A DNA stretch of 36,551 nucleotides from Acidobacteriota bacterium (GCA_013140775.1 JABFSA010000172.1:1-36551); one strand, 5' to 3'; shown: positions 17,088 to 26,102, counted from the stretch's first letter. Program-made: numbers and translations. Notes: generated from the sequence alone by a model not told the origin.

Positions 17088-17898
17088 TCAGGCTGCCCAT
17101 CCTATACCCGCGTGGGTCCACCTCGATCTCCTGATAGCCAACCGCGCGCAACTCTTTCGTGATCTGCGCGAGCACATCCGGCTCGCTCGCCCGCGCGATC
17201 TCGTCCTTCCCGAACTCCAGACGCGCCAGCGTCTCGTGATGCCTCACCCGGCATACGCGAAACCCCATCGAGCGCAGCACGTTCTCCGCGCGCTCGATCA
17301 TCCGGAGCTTTTCGTCCGTGACTTCGTTGTGGTACGGAATCCGCGAGGAGAGGCACGCGGATGCTGGCTCGTTCCAGGTGGGCAATCCTGCCAGGCGAGA
17401 CAGCTCCCGGATATCCGTCTTGCTCAAGTCCGCGACATCGAGAGGACTCTGCACGCCGTGCTCACGCGCCGCCTTGCGGCCCGGCCGGTAGTCGCTGCGA
17501 TCGTCCGCGTTGCTGCCGTCCATGATCGTCGTGATTCCGCGATCAGCAGCCAGCGTGGACAGCACGTCGTACAGCTCGTGCTTGCAGTGGTAGCAGCGAT
17601 CGACCGGATTGGCTCGGTACTCGGGTTGCGCCAGCTCAGAGGTTTGCACGAACTCGTGACGCAGTCCGAATTCCCGGGCAATTCTCAGGGCAAGCTGGCG
17701 ATGGTGGTCGGGATAACTGGGGCTGTCGGCGGTGACGCACAACGCGGAGGGGCCGAGGACCTGCGTGGCCGCCCAGGCAAGGTACGCACTGTCCACCCCG
17801 CCACTGAACGCGATAATCGCCGAATCACACGCGGCCAGAAGACCGCGCAGGCGCTGCTCCCTCGAGCTCAGCGCCAGATCCGGCGTGTCACCGGTCAC
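17059..17898 (-). CDS. larE: LarE-like ATP-dependent sacrificial sulfurtransferase
   Basis: This 279-residue PP-loop enzyme belongs to the LarE family, which builds the nickel-pincer cofactor of lactate racemase. LarE adenylates and thiolates pyridinium dicarboxylate mononucleotide. The PP-loop is AFSGGVDSAYLAWA (SGGVDS at 32-37). The position of the sacrificial cysteine is conserved in WNEPASACLSSRIPY (Cys182). RCYHCKHELY (102-110) adds a CxxC pair. LarB and LarC are not in the window, and LarE homologues also occur without a lactate racemase, so the final sulfur acceptor is unsure. Its ATG overlaps the stop of the small zinc-ribbon gene by four bases. Confidence 0.88.
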   Translation of the reverse strand: MTGDTPDLALSSREQRLRGLLAACDSAIIAFSGGVDSAYLAWAATQVLGPSALCVTADSPSYPDHHRQLALRIAREFGLRHEFVQTSELAQPEYRANPVDRCYHCKHELYDVLSTLAADRGITTIMDGSNADDRSDYRPGRKAAREHGVQSPLDVADLSKTDIRELSRLAGLPTWNEPASACLSSRIPYHNEVTDEKLRMIERAENVLRSMGFRVCRVRHHETLARLEFGKDEIARASEPDVLAQITKELRAVGYQEIEVDPRGYRMGSLNEGVRLRPA

Positions 17899-18146
17899 TC
17901 GTCCTCTTCGTCGTCGACTGCGTCCTCGTCATCATCGATGACGTCTTCGTCTTCAACTTCCTCTTCTTCCTCGTCCTCGTCGTCATCATCGTCATCGAGG
18001 TCGTCGTCTTCGTCGTCGGCGTAATCCAGATCACCGTTTGCCGCGACCACGAGACTCTTGCCGCACTCTGGGCAGTTCACCGCATCGCCCTCCTCGAAGT
18101 CGGAGGTGTCTACTTCGTCGAATTCACACTCGGGGCAGGTCGCCAT
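17895..18146 (-). CDS. LysW-like zinc-ribbon protein with poly-acidic tail
   Basis: This 83-residue protein has two parts. Residues 1-37 form a zinc ribbon TCPECEFDEVD...NCPECGKSLVV, with Cys4, Cys7, Cys25 and Cys28 spaced as in the LysW/ArgW amino-group carrier proteins. Residues 38-83 are almost entirely Asp and Glu, ending in EEDE, where LysW has a shorter acidic tail ending EDWGE. No lysine or arginine biosynthesis genes adjoin it. The four-base overlap with larE suggests co-translation with an ATP-pyrophosphatase-type enzyme. It could be a carrier, a chaperone or a metal-handling accessory; none is proven. The DNA for the tail is a low-complexity run of GAY/GAR codons, prone to slippage. 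Confidence 0.8.
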   Translation of the reverse strand: MATCPECEFDEVDTSDFEEGDAVNCPECGKSLVVAANGDLDYADDEDDDLDDDDDDEDEEEEEVEDEDVIDDDEDAVDDEEDE

Positions 18147-18312
18147 GCTGGCTCCATGGAGCGGTTCGGCCGCGCTCTACGGCCCGTAGAAACGCCGCAT
18201 CCTCAAGCGGATTCAGCACTTCCCGGCAGAAGCTCGGATTATATCGGGAACGCGACAGTATCCGCAACGAGCCCTACGGAATGAAAAGGCATGAACCGAT
18301 ATGTAACGTGTC

Positions 18313-19044
18313 ATGTCCGCCCACGTGGTGCCACATCGGGTCGCGATTGCTTCGAAGACCGTGCTCGTCGCCGACGACACGGCCTTCGTACGCGATCGCT
18401 TCCGTGCCGCACTTCAGTCGTCGGGCCACGTGGTCAGCGCCATCAGCACCGGTTCCGAGCTCCTTCGACGTGTGCGCCAGAAAGAACCCATCGATCTGGT
18501 CGTGCTCGACCTGCGACTCCCCCAGGCCCAGGGTGTCTCGATCGTCCGTGCGCTCCGCCGCATCGACGGCTTTCAGGCCCCCATCGTCGTGTTCAGCGGG
18601 ACCATCGCAAACGCCGACGAGGTGCGCGAACTCGGCACGCTCGGCGTATCCGGCTATATCAACGAGTACACAGCGATGCAGCACATCGTGCCCGCACTGG
18701 CATCGCATCTCTTTCCAGACGCTGAAAACCGGCGACTGAGTCCCCGTGTGGCGATGGGCGTGTCGGTGTCCTACCGCGTCGGAAACATGATCGCCGCCGC
18801 AGTGACCTTGAACGTGAGCACGGGAGGACTCGCCGTGCGGACCACGAGCCCGCTCGATAAAGGCACGGCGCTGAAGGTGAAATTCCGGCTGCCCGGCGGC
18901 AAGGAGATCGACGCTGAGTGCACCGTCGTCTGGACCGATCGACGATCGGGCATGGGCTGGCGGTTCACGAAGATCGACGCCACCGATCAGGCAGCGCTCG
19001 CCGATTTCGTCCGCGCCCACTTCTTCTCGAATCGCAAAGCCTGA
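18313..19044 (+). CDS. Response-regulator-like REC-PilZ protein with degenerate receiver
   Basis: This 243-residue protein has a receiver domain at 16-133 with the acidic pair D21/D22, phospho-acceptor-type D66 (LVVLDLRLP) and S95/T97. The lysine normally found before the last helix is missing (GYINEYT, residues 114-120), so phospho-signalling may be altered. A PilZ domain follows (about 138-240) with the cyclic-di-GMP motifs RLSPR (141-145) and NVSTGG (167-172), both intact. It probably reports c-di-GMP to motility or surface machinery. It stands alone, divergent from the zinc-ribbon/larE operon with a 166-bp spacer (18147-18312) in which I see no clear promoter, and converges on the metal ATPase. 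Confidence 0.9.
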   Translation: MSAHVVPHRVAIASKTVLVADDTAFVRDRFRAALQSSGHVVSAISTGSELLRRVRQKEPIDLVVLDLRLPQAQGVSIVRALRRIDGFQAPIVVFSGTIANADEVRELGTLGVSGYINEYTAMQHIVPALASHLFPDAENRRLSPRVAMGVSVSYRVGNMIAAAVTLNVSTGGLAVRTTSPLDKGTALKVKFRLPGGKEIDAECTVVWTDRRSGMGWRFTKIDATDQAALADFVRAHFFSNRKA

Positions 19045-19046
19045 GC

Positions 19047-21194
19047 TCAGCGCGTACGAAGGAGCCTCAGGGCGTTTCCGACGACGATTACGGAAGCGCC
19101 CGTGTCTGCGAGTACGGCCATCCACAAGGTCGCCATGCCGGCGACGGCCATCACCAGAAAGGCTGATTTCAACGCAAGAGAGATCGCGACGTTCATCCGG
19201 ACGTTGCGGAGCGTTGCCTGTGCCAACCGGATGGCATAGGGCAGCCGCAGGAGCTCGTTGGACATGAGCGCAACGTCAGCCGTTTCGAGCGCGGCGTCGG
19301 ATGCGGCTGCGCCCATCGCAATCCCCACGTCCGCTGCCGCGAGCGCAGGAGCGTCGTTGATCCCGTCTCCGACCATCAACACAGGTCCGTAGCGGCTACG
19401 CAGAGCGCCGATCAGCGCGTGCTTCTCCTCCGGCAGCAACTGGGCATGATGCTCGTCGAGGCCGAGCTCTGTCGCGACGCGTGCTGCCGTGCCGACGTGA
19501 TCACCAGTCAACATCGCAACGCGCCTGACGCCGTGCTCGCGGAGCAGTCCAATTGCCTCGCTTGCGTTGGATCGAAGCCGGTCTTCGAGCAGGATTGCAC
19601 CCTGACAAACGCCATCCACCGCGACGAATACCGTGAGTGCCTTGCCGGCATCCACAGGGGACGCGACGCCAGGCTCCGGCGGCACTGGTATGGCTCGCTC
19701 GTTCATCAGCCTCAGGTTTCCGACGAGAACGTGGGCGCCGGCGACCTCACCTTCACCACCAAGACCCGGCAGCGACACGAATCCGGTGACTGTTGGAATA
19801 GCGATCTGTGCGGTGCGTGCGTGAGCCGTTACTGCCGCAGCCACTGGATGCTCGGCACGGGACTCCACCGCGGCCGCATAGGCCAGGAGCTGCTCCGGAG
19901 CGACGTTCGGTACGGGCTGGACCGAGGCCACACGGAACGCGCCAGTTGTCAGCGTCCCCGTCTTGTCGAACGCGACGACACGGACAGCAGCCAGACGCTC
20001 GAGGTGCGCGCCTCCCTTGACCAGCACGCCATTTCTTGCGGCAGCCGACAGCGCAGATACGATCGAGACCGGCGTCGAAATGACGAGCGCGCACGGGCAG
20101 GCAATCACCAGCAGCACCAGCGCTCGATACACCCAGACAGCCGGGTCGGCGTCCGCTACCAATGGGGGAATGGCTCCCACAGCGAGCGCCAACACCAGCA
20201 CCGCCGGCGTATAGATGCGAGCGAATCGATCCACGAACGACTGCACGGGCGCCCGCGTGGCTTGTGCGGCCTCAACGAGATGCAGAATGCGCGCGACCCG
20301 CGTATCACGAACCAATCGGGTCACCCGAACGTCCAGCGCGCCGTGACCGTTGATCGTTCCCGCGAAGACCTCGTCACCCTGCGATCGGTCTACTGGAACC
20401 GATTCACCCGTGAGCGGCGCTTCGTTTACCTCACTGTGGCCTGCCACGACGACCCCGTCGAGCGGCAGCTTCTCGCCTGGCTTGATGAGAACTTCGTCAC
20501 CGACGTGGACCTGTTCCACCGGTATGCGGTGTTCGACACCGGCGCGCCTCACGACGGCCTCGCGGGGTGCGAGATCGACGAGGGCCCGAATGGCCTGTCG
20601 CGCCCGCTCCAGCGTTCGCACCTCCAGCCATTGGGCAACGGCAAAGAGAAAGACGACCGAGGCGGCTTCGAACCACTGTCCCAGAAGCAGGGCTCCCGCG
20701 ACAGCCACGACCATGAGGGTGTTGATGTCGAGGGCGCCCGAACGGACGGCAGTCACCGCCCGCCTCGCCGGGTAGACCCCTCCGACGACGGCTGCAATCG
20801 TGAACGCGACCGCGGCCCCAGATGTGTTGCCGAGCCCCGTCAGCGCCAGGCCGAGACCAATCCCGACCGCGCTCCCAACCATCAGACGCCATCGCCACTC
20901 GGTTCCTGCGCCGGCTGCAGCTGGCTCGTCGTGTTCCAGCCACATGCGCATGCCGGTCTGGCCCACGGCATCGACGATAGCGGCCACCGTGAGTCGGGCC
21001 GCGTCATACTTGACGTGCAGCCGCTGGCCCATGAGATCGGCTGAGACAGCTTCGATCCCGCCCAGCGGTGAGAGCCGGCGCTCGAGGATGACCACTTCTT
21101 CCTGACAGTCCATTCCCTCGACCCTGAACACCGCTTCGGCGTGCAGGGTGCAAATGGTGCAGGTCTGAATCGGAGTGGAAACGGAGGCTGCCAC
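19047..21194 (-). CDS. P1B-type heavy-metal-translocating ATPase (Zn/Cd/Pb-like)
   Basis: This 715-residue inner-membrane pump probably exports divalent soft metals. The N-terminal HMA-like domain has VEGMDCQEEV (Cys30) in place of the usual CxxC, and a separate TCTICTLH (Cys12, Cys15) lies just before it. The actuator TGES is at 262-265, the transmembrane CPC at 366-368 (VIACPCALVIST), phosphorylation motif DKTGT at 410-414, the P1B-specific HP in SRAEHPVAAAV, and GDGINDAPALAAADVGIAMG in the hinge. CPC plus MDCxxE is typical of the ZntA/CadA side of the family rather than copper pumps. It starts with GTG at 21194 and has no obvious Shine-Dalgarno. No ArsR/MerR regulator adjoins it. Confidence 0.93.
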   Translation of the reverse strand: MAASVSTPIQTCTICTLHAEAVFRVEGMDCQEEVVILERRLSPLGGIEAVSADLMGQRLHVKYDAARLTVAAIVDAVGQTGMRMWLEHDEPAAAGAGTEWRWRLMVGSAVGIGLGLALTGLGNTSGAAVAFTIAAVVGGVYPARRAVTAVRSGALDINTLMVVAVAGALLLGQWFEAASVVFLFAVAQWLEVRTLERARQAIRALVDLAPREAVVRRAGVEHRIPVEQVHVGDEVLIKPGEKLPLDGVVVAGHSEVNEAPLTGESVPVDRSQGDEVFAGTINGHGALDVRVTRLVRDTRVARILHLVEAAQATRAPVQSFVDRFARIYTPAVLVLALAVGAIPPLVADADPAVWVYRALVLLVIACPCALVISTPVSIVSALSAAARNGVLVKGGAHLERLAAVRVVAFDKTGTLTTGAFRVASVQPVPNVAPEQLLAYAAAVESRAEHPVAAAVTAHARTAQIAIPTVTGFVSLPGLGGEGEVAGAHVLVGNLRLMNERAIPVPPEPGVASPVDAGKALTVFVAVDGVCQGAILLEDRLRSNASEAIGLLREHGVRRVAMLTGDHVGTAARVATELGLDEHHAQLLPEEKHALIGALRSRYGPVLMVGDGINDAPALAAADVGIAMGAAASDAALETADVALMSNELLRLPYAIRLAQATLRNVRMNVAISLALKSAFLVMAVAGMATLWMAVLADTGASVIVVGNALRLLRTR

Positions 21195-21248
21195 GGCAAT
21201 TCGAGTGTACCAGCGCAGACTTCGGCCGCGCTCGGTCCTTGCTGAAGC

Positions 21249-21329
21249 CGGACACTACAACGGGTCGATGTCGGCGATCGCGTACCGTAGTGTCCGCCTT
21301 CAGGCGGACCGGCCGTTTCAAGTGGCCGG
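21249..21329. repeat. REP-like double hairpin in the gap between metal ATPase and ABC operon
   Basis: Two adjoining stem-loops are GTCCGCC-TTCA-GGCGGAC (21292-21309) and CCGGCC-9 nt-GGCCGG (21309-21329). A ten-base inverted copy CGGACACTAC at 21249-21258 can pair with GTAGTGTCCG (21287-21296), competing with the first hairpin. The whole stretch sits between two divergent genes (244-bp spacer, 21195-21438). It resembles dispersed palindromic repeats. The remainder of the spacer shows no gene, only the GAGGAGG ribosome binding site for the ABC gene at 21424-21430. Confidence 0.6.
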
Positions 21330-21438
21330 ACGTCGTAAGTCGTCGGAGAAGTTGCCGATGCCGGCATCCATCAGCTAGGATTGCGGGTCTGGCGACATAA
21401 CCGACAGCAGGTCTAGAAGTTACGAGGAGGAGAACGGC

Positions 21439-22443
21439 GTGATCGAGGTTCAGCACCTCACTAAGCGATACGGACCCACAACGGCGGTGGACGACATCAG
21501 TTTCCGGGTGGAGCCGGGCGAGATTCTCGGGTTTCTTGGGCCGAACGGCGCGGGAAAGACCACCACGATGCGCGTCATCACTGGCTACATGCCGCCCACG
21601 GAAGGCACCGCGCTCGTCGCCGGTTACGACGTCGCGACCCACCCGATCGAAGCCAAGCGCCGCACCGGCTATCTCCCAGAAACACCACCGCTGTACCCCG
21701 ACATGACTGTGGGCGACTATCTCGCCTTCGTCGCGGCCATCAAGGGGGTGCCTCGTCGCGAGCGCAAGTCACGCGTTCAGGAGGTCATGAAGCGGACCGC
21801 GGTTGCGGACATGAGCAACCGCCATTGCTCGAAGCTGTCGAAGGGCTACAAGCAGCGCGTGGGCCTTGCCCAGGCGATCATCCACAACCCGGACGTCCTG
21901 ATCCTCGACGAGCCAACCTCCGGCCTCGACGTCAAGCAGCGGAGCGAAACCCGGCAGCTCATCAAGGATCTCGGCGGCGACCACACGGTCATCCTCAGCT
22001 CGCACATCCTTTCCGAAGTCAGCCAGACCTGCCAGCGCGTCGTCATCATCAACCGCGGACGCGTGGTCGCCGTTGACACACCCGACAACCTGACATCCCG
22101 GCTGCGCGGTGAGGAAACACTCTTCCTGCAGGTGGACACGAGAGGCGCCGACGCACGGCCGGTGCTCGAAGCCATCACCGGCGTCAGGCACATTTCGCCA
22201 TCCGACGTGAAAGGCGACCTGGTCAGCTACGAGATCGGAAGTGATCCCGGAAGAGACATTCGACGCGAGCTCGCTTCAACAGTCGTGAACCACGGCTGGG
22301 GGCTGCTCGAGATGAGACCGCTCAGGATGAGCCTGGAGCAGATCTTCCTCGAGCTGACAGAAAAAGAAGGTGTCCCCGAGACGCCCGACGGCGAACCGCA
22401 GAGCGCGGGGACAGGCGGCGAGGAGGAAACAGTCCATGGGTAA
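21439..22443 (+). CDS. ABC transporter ATP-binding protein, GldA-like
   Basis: This 334-residue ATPase powers an ABC-2-type complex at the inner membrane. Walker A is GPNGAGKTT (34-42), the signature is the LSKGYKQRVGLAQ variant of LSGGQ, Walker B is VLILDEPTSGLD, and the switch His is in ILSSHILSEV. The 90 or so residues after the nucleotide-binding domain form the accessory region seen in GldA and other DrrA-like proteins. Translation begins at GTG 21439 with a strong GAGGAGG eight bases upstream. It overlaps the permease by 8 bp and is followed by GldG-like and DUF4340 genes, the arrangement of Gld-type envelope transport operons outside Bacteroidota. Confidence 0.93.
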   Translation: MIEVQHLTKRYGPTTAVDDISFRVEPGEILGFLGPNGAGKTTTMRVITGYMPPTEGTALVAGYDVATHPIEAKRRTGYLPETPPLYPDMTVGDYLAFVAAIKGVPRRERKSRVQEVMKRTAVADMSNRHCSKLSKGYKQRVGLAQAIIHNPDVLILDEPTSGLDVKQRSETRQLIKDLGGDHTVILSSHILSEVSQTCQRVVIINRGRVVAVDTPDNLTSRLRGEETLFLQVDTRGADARPVLEAITGVRHISPSDVKGDLVSYEIGSDPGRDIRRELASTVVNHGWGLLEMRPLRMSLEQIFLELTEKEGVPETPDGEPQSAGTGGEEETVHG

Positions 22444-23206
22444 CATCCTGGCCATCGCCAACAAGGAGATAAAGGGATACTTCGCGTCTCCCGTGGCCTA
22501 CATCGTCATCGGGTTCGCGGCGATTCTGTTCGGCTGGTTCTTCGTCAACCTGCTCTACTACTTCGAGCAGGCGTCGATGCAGGCTGGCAGCGGATTCCAG
22601 GGCCCCCAGGCCGTCAACGTGAACGAGATGCTGATCTCGCCGCTGTTTCTGAACGTCGCGGTAATTCTGCTCTTCACGCTGCCCCTCGTCACGATGAGGA
22701 CCTACTCGGAAGAAAAGCGCTCGGGAACAATCGAACTTCTTCTGACGTCTCCGCTGACCGACGTGCAGATCGTGATCGGGAAGTTTCTCGGAGGCCTGGT
22801 GCTCTACGCCGCGATGCTCTCGGTCACGGTGGTCCATCTCGCCTTCCTGTTCATCTTCGGCAATCCAGAGTGGCGCCCGGTGCTGACGGGGTATCTGGGA
22901 CTCCTGCTGATGGGCGGATGCTTCCTGTCTCTGGGGCTTTTCGTGTCGAGCCTCACGAAGAACCAAATCGTCGCGGGCATGGTGACGTTTGCGGTCTTCC
23001 TGCTGTTCTGGGTGATCAACTGGTTCGCCAGCTTCGCAGGTCCTACGACGCAGGCCGTGCTGAACTACTTGTCCATCACCGAACACCTGAATGATTTCGC
23101 CCGTGGCGTGATCGATACCAAGCATCTCGTTTATTACGTGTCCTTCATCGGGTTCAGTCTGTTCCTGACCGTCCGGGCAGTGGACAGCGAACGGTGGCGG
23201 GGATAG
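22436..23206 (+). CDS. ABC-2 type permease, GldF-like
   Basis: This 256-residue integral membrane protein has about six hydrophobic segments. It starts with NILAIANKEIKGYFASPVAY, the cytoplasmic amphipathic helix typical of GldF/NosY-type permeases. EEKRSGTIELLLTSPLTD is the conserved coupling-helix motif of the family. The ATG at 22436 is preferred because AGGAGG lies just upstream at 22421-22426; the frame extends further but only inside the ATPase gene. It partners the ATPase encoded by the preceding overlapping gene and the GldG-like protein downstream. The transported or controlled substrate is unknown. Confidence 0.9.
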   Translation: MGNILAIANKEIKGYFASPVAYIVIGFAAILFGWFFVNLLYYFEQASMQAGSGFQGPQAVNVNEMLISPLFLNVAVILLFTLPLVTMRTYSEEKRSGTIELLLTSPLTDVQIVIGKFLGGLVLYAAMLSVTVVHLAFLFIFGNPEWRPVLTGYLGLLLMGGCFLSLGLFVSSLTKNQIVAGMVTFAVFLLFWVINWFASFAGPTTQAVLNYLSITEHLNDFARGVIDTKHLVYYVSFIGFSLFLTVRAVDSERWRG

Positions 23207-23211
23207 GAACC

Positions 23212-24783
23212 ATGCAGCGCATCTTCAGCATCATCGGGTGGATCGGGACGGCCATCGTATTTGCAGCCGTCGGCATCCGTTTTGTCCGGCCGGAGTGGGA
23301 TCAGTACGGGACGCAGGCGGCGTGGGTTGGCCTCGGCCTCGTGCTGCTCTACACGCTCAGCCAGTGGCGGGAGATCGTCGGATACTTCCAGCGCAGGCAG
23401 GCACGCTACGGGGCCGTCGCAACGGTTGGAGTCCTCGTCGCCCTTGCCATCGTCGTGGCCGTCAACTATCTGGGAGCGCGCCAGAACAAGCGCTGGGATC
23501 TGACAGCGAGCCGACAGAACAGCCTGTCTGAGCAAACCGTCAAGGTACTGCAGAGCCTGACAGCCCCCGTGAAGTTCACGGTCTTCGACAAGAACACCGA
23601 GTTCGAGCGATTCCGTGGCCGGCTCACGGAGTACACGTACAACTCCCCGCAGGTCTCGGTGGACTACATCGACCCTGACACGCGTCCGGTCGTCGCGCGT
23701 GAGTTCGACATCCAGGCGTATGGCACCGTGGTCATCGACTACATGGGCAAGCGCGAACGCGTGACGTCCGACACTGAACAGGAACTGACCAACGGGCTCA
23801 TCAAAGCGATGTCCACGATGGAGCGCAAGGTCTACTTCCTTCAGGGCCACGGTGAGAAGGAGCCCAACCGCACCGAGCGCGACGGGTACAGCGCCGTGAG
23901 CGGTTCACTCCGTCGAGACAACTACGCCGTTGAACGACTCGTCCTCGCACAGCAGAAAGAAGTGCCCGCTGATGCAACGGTGGTGCTGATTGCCGGTCCA
24001 ACAACGGACCTGCTCGACACCGAAGCGGAGGCCATCCGGCGCTACCTGGCGAAGTCGGGCAAGTTGATGGTGATGCTCGATCCCCTGCTCGGACCACAGG
24101 CCGCTCCGCTGCCGAATCTCGAGGGGATCGTCAAAGAGTGGGGCGTGACGCTCGGCAACAACGTCGTCGTTGATCTCAGCGGCGCAACCAACGACCCGAG
24201 TATCGCGGTGGCTGCGACCTACCCGATGCACGCGATCACGGAACGCTTCGCCACACTGACGATCTACCCGCTCGCACGATCGATCACTCCCGTCGAAGGT
24301 GGCGTGGATGGCCACACCGCCCAGACGATTGTCGAAACGAGTCGTCAGAGCTGGGCGGAATCGAACCTCGCGTCGCTTTCCGGCGAGGGCGGAGTCTCGA
24401 TGGACGAGGCCAGCGGCGACAAAGTAGGACCCATATCCCTCGGCGTCGTCGTCTCGTCGGCCGGCGCGACTCCAGAGGGTGCTCCAGCAACGCAGGCGAC
24501 TGGTGAGACGCTGAAGCCCGAAACTCGTGTTGTGGTGTTCGGTGACTCCGACTTCCCGAGCAATGCCTACGCCGGTGTTCCTGGGAACATGAACTTCTTC
24601 GCCAATGCGATCAGCTGGCTGGCGCAGCAGGAGAACCTGATCGCGATCCGCCCGACGGAAGCACAGGATCGACGCGTCACGATGACCGCCCGTCAGCAGA
24701 CGAGTGTCTTCTGGGCCTCCATCGTCGTCATGCCGGCACTCGTATTCCTTGCCGGCATCTACAACTGGTGGAGGAGACGGTAG
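23212..24783 (+). CDS. GldG-like ABC-associated periplasmic protein
   Basis: This 523-residue protein has two N-terminal membrane helices (about 3-23 and 62-82 with a short cytoplasmic loop), a long periplasmic part of the ABC_transp_aux/GldG family, and a final membrane helix (SIVVMPALVFLAGIYNWW). Family hallmarks are KRWDLTASRQNSLSEQT, KVYFLQGHGEKEP, LIAGPTTDLLDTEAEAIRRYL and VVVFGDSDFPSNA near the end. It works with the ABC ATPase and permease. A GTG at 23194 inside the permease gene is possible, but the ATG at 23212, five bases after the permease stop, gives the normal start. The gliding role known in Bacteroidota cannot be assumed here. Confidence 0.88.
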   Translation: MQRIFSIIGWIGTAIVFAAVGIRFVRPEWDQYGTQAAWVGLGLVLLYTLSQWREIVGYFQRRQARYGAVATVGVLVALAIVVAVNYLGARQNKRWDLTASRQNSLSEQTVKVLQSLTAPVKFTVFDKNTEFERFRGRLTEYTYNSPQVSVDYIDPDTRPVVAREFDIQAYGTVVIDYMGKRERVTSDTEQELTNGLIKAMSTMERKVYFLQGHGEKEPNRTERDGYSAVSGSLRRDNYAVERLVLAQQKEVPADATVVLIAGPTTDLLDTEAEAIRRYLAKSGKLMVMLDPLLGPQAAPLPNLEGIVKEWGVTLGNNVVVDLSGATNDPSIAVAATYPMHAITERFATLTIYPLARSITPVEGGVDGHTAQTIVETSRQSWAESNLASLSGEGGVSMDEASGDKVGPISLGVVVSSAGATPEGAPATQATGETLKPETRVVVFGDSDFPSNAYAGVPGNMNFFANAISWLAQQENLIAIRPTEAQDRRVTMTARQQTSVFWASIVVMPALVFLAGIYNWWRRR

Positions 24784-26102
24784 TGCACGGGCTGAAGTCC
24801 ATGGTCCTCCTGCTCGTCGTGCTCGGCGGGCTCGGTGGATACATCTACTTCGTCGATTCGAAGCGGGACCCGGCTGCTGAGAGCGCCAACGCGAAGGCGT
24901 TCACGGACCTGGTTGCAGACAATATCGAGGAGATCGAGATCAAGAACGCCAGCGGGGAGACCGCGCACGTGCAGCGCGTGGGCACCGACTGGCAGCTCGT
25001 CGCGCCAGACAAGGCAGACGCAGACGATGGCATCGTGGGGACTGTCACGAGCAACCTGTCGTCGCTGGAAGTGCAGCGGGTCGTCGATGAGAACCCAAGC
25101 GATCTGGCACAGTTCGGTTTGAATCCGCCGCGGATCGATGTGGCCTTCCGCGTGAAAGATCAGAAGGACTTTCAGCGGCTGCTCGTTGGCGAGAAGACTC
25201 CAACTGGCGGTGACTTCTTCGCGAAGAGGCCGGGCGATAACCGCGTCTTCCTCATCTCGTCGTTTCTCGACTCCATCTTCAACAAGACAGCGTTCGATCT
25301 GCGCGACAAGGCGGTTCTGAAGTTCGACCGCAACGAAGCAAAGTCGATAGAAATCATTGCCGGTAACAACTCGAAACAGTTCACTGGTAATGGAAACGAC
25401 TGGCGAATTGAGAAGCCGATTTCCGCACGAGCGGACTACGCGGGCGTCGAGGGCTTCCTGTCGCGCCTGTCCTCAACCTTCATGCAGAAGATCGTCGTCA
25501 GCGAGACGTCCGATCTGAAGCAGTACGGCCTTGACCAGCCGGCACTGACGGCAACTGTGACCGCTGGAAGCGCGAAATCAACGCTCATCATCGGGCGGAC
25601 CGAAGAGGGCACGAGCCGTTTCGCCAAAGACGTATCGCGCAACGAGATCTTCACGGTGGACGAAATGCTCTTCACCGAGCTCAGCAAGGATGCAGCCGAA
25701 TTTCGGCGCAAAGACTTGTTCGATGGCCGCTCGTTCACCGCAAACCGTGTGGAGCTCAAACGCGGTGACGAAACGGTCGCGCTCGACAAGACAACGGTTG
25801 ACGGCAAGGAAACGTGGAAGAATGCCGCCGGTCAGAACGTGGATCTGATGAAAGTCGAACAGCTGATCGGGCTGCTCTCGAGCGTTCGAGCCACGGCATT
25901 CGAACCGACCGCGCATCCATCCCTCAAGATGCCTGTCCTGACGGCGACGATCCGGTTCGACGACAGCAAGAAGATGGAAACCGTGACGTTCGGACGCGCA
26001 GCGACGGACGCCTTCGCGAGCCGGGCCGACGAACCAGGAAGCGCGAAAATCGACGCGATGGCACTCGACGAATCACTCAAGGCGTTAGATGGATTGAAGT
26101 AA
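24783..26102 (+). CDS. DUF4340 domain-containing protein
   Basis: This 439-residue protein has one N-terminal membrane helix (SMVLLLVVLGGLGGYIYFV) and a large periplasmic region with DUF4340-type internal repeats, for example EIEIKNASGETAHVQRVGTD, LAQFGLNPPRIDVAFRV and DLKQYGLDQPALTATVT, each ending in a FLISS/IFTVDE-like strand. DUF4340 proteins regularly follow GldA/F/G-type operons and are thought to be accessory periplasmic factors; the molecular role is unknown. The start chosen is GTG 24783, one base into the gldG stop, with GGAGGAG at 24771-24777. The upstream GTG at 24768 would place that site inside the gene. Confidence 0.85.
   Translation: MHGLKSMVLLLVVLGGLGGYIYFVDSKRDPAAESANAKAFTDLVADNIEEIEIKNASGETAHVQRVGTDWQLVAPDKADADDGIVGTVTSNLSSLEVQRVVDENPSDLAQFGLNPPRIDVAFRVKDQKDFQRLLVGEKTPTGGDFFAKRPGDNRVFLISSFLDSIFNKTAFDLRDKAVLKFDRNEAKSIEIIAGNNSKQFTGNGNDWRIEKPISARADYAGVEGFLSRLSSTFMQKIVVSETSDLKQYGLDQPALTATVTAGSAKSTLIIGRTEEGTSRFAKDVSRNEIFTVDEMLFTELSKDAAEFRRKDLFDGRSFTANRVELKRGDETVALDKTTVDGKETWKNAAGQNVDLMKVEQLIGLLSSVRATAFEPTAHPSLKMPVLTATIRFDDSKKMETVTFGRAATDAFASRADEPGSAKIDAMALDESLKALDGLK

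Noticed and set aside
17236..18024. Plus-strand frame of 262 codons ending in a serine-rich run
   Set aside because: It is the antisense shadow of larE and of the acidic tail of the zinc-ribbon gene; the Ser run is the complement of GAY/GAR codons.
19419..21044. 541-codon plus-strand frame
   Set aside because: Antisense to the fully intact metal ATPase; composition rich in Arg/His/Gln is typical of shadow frames.
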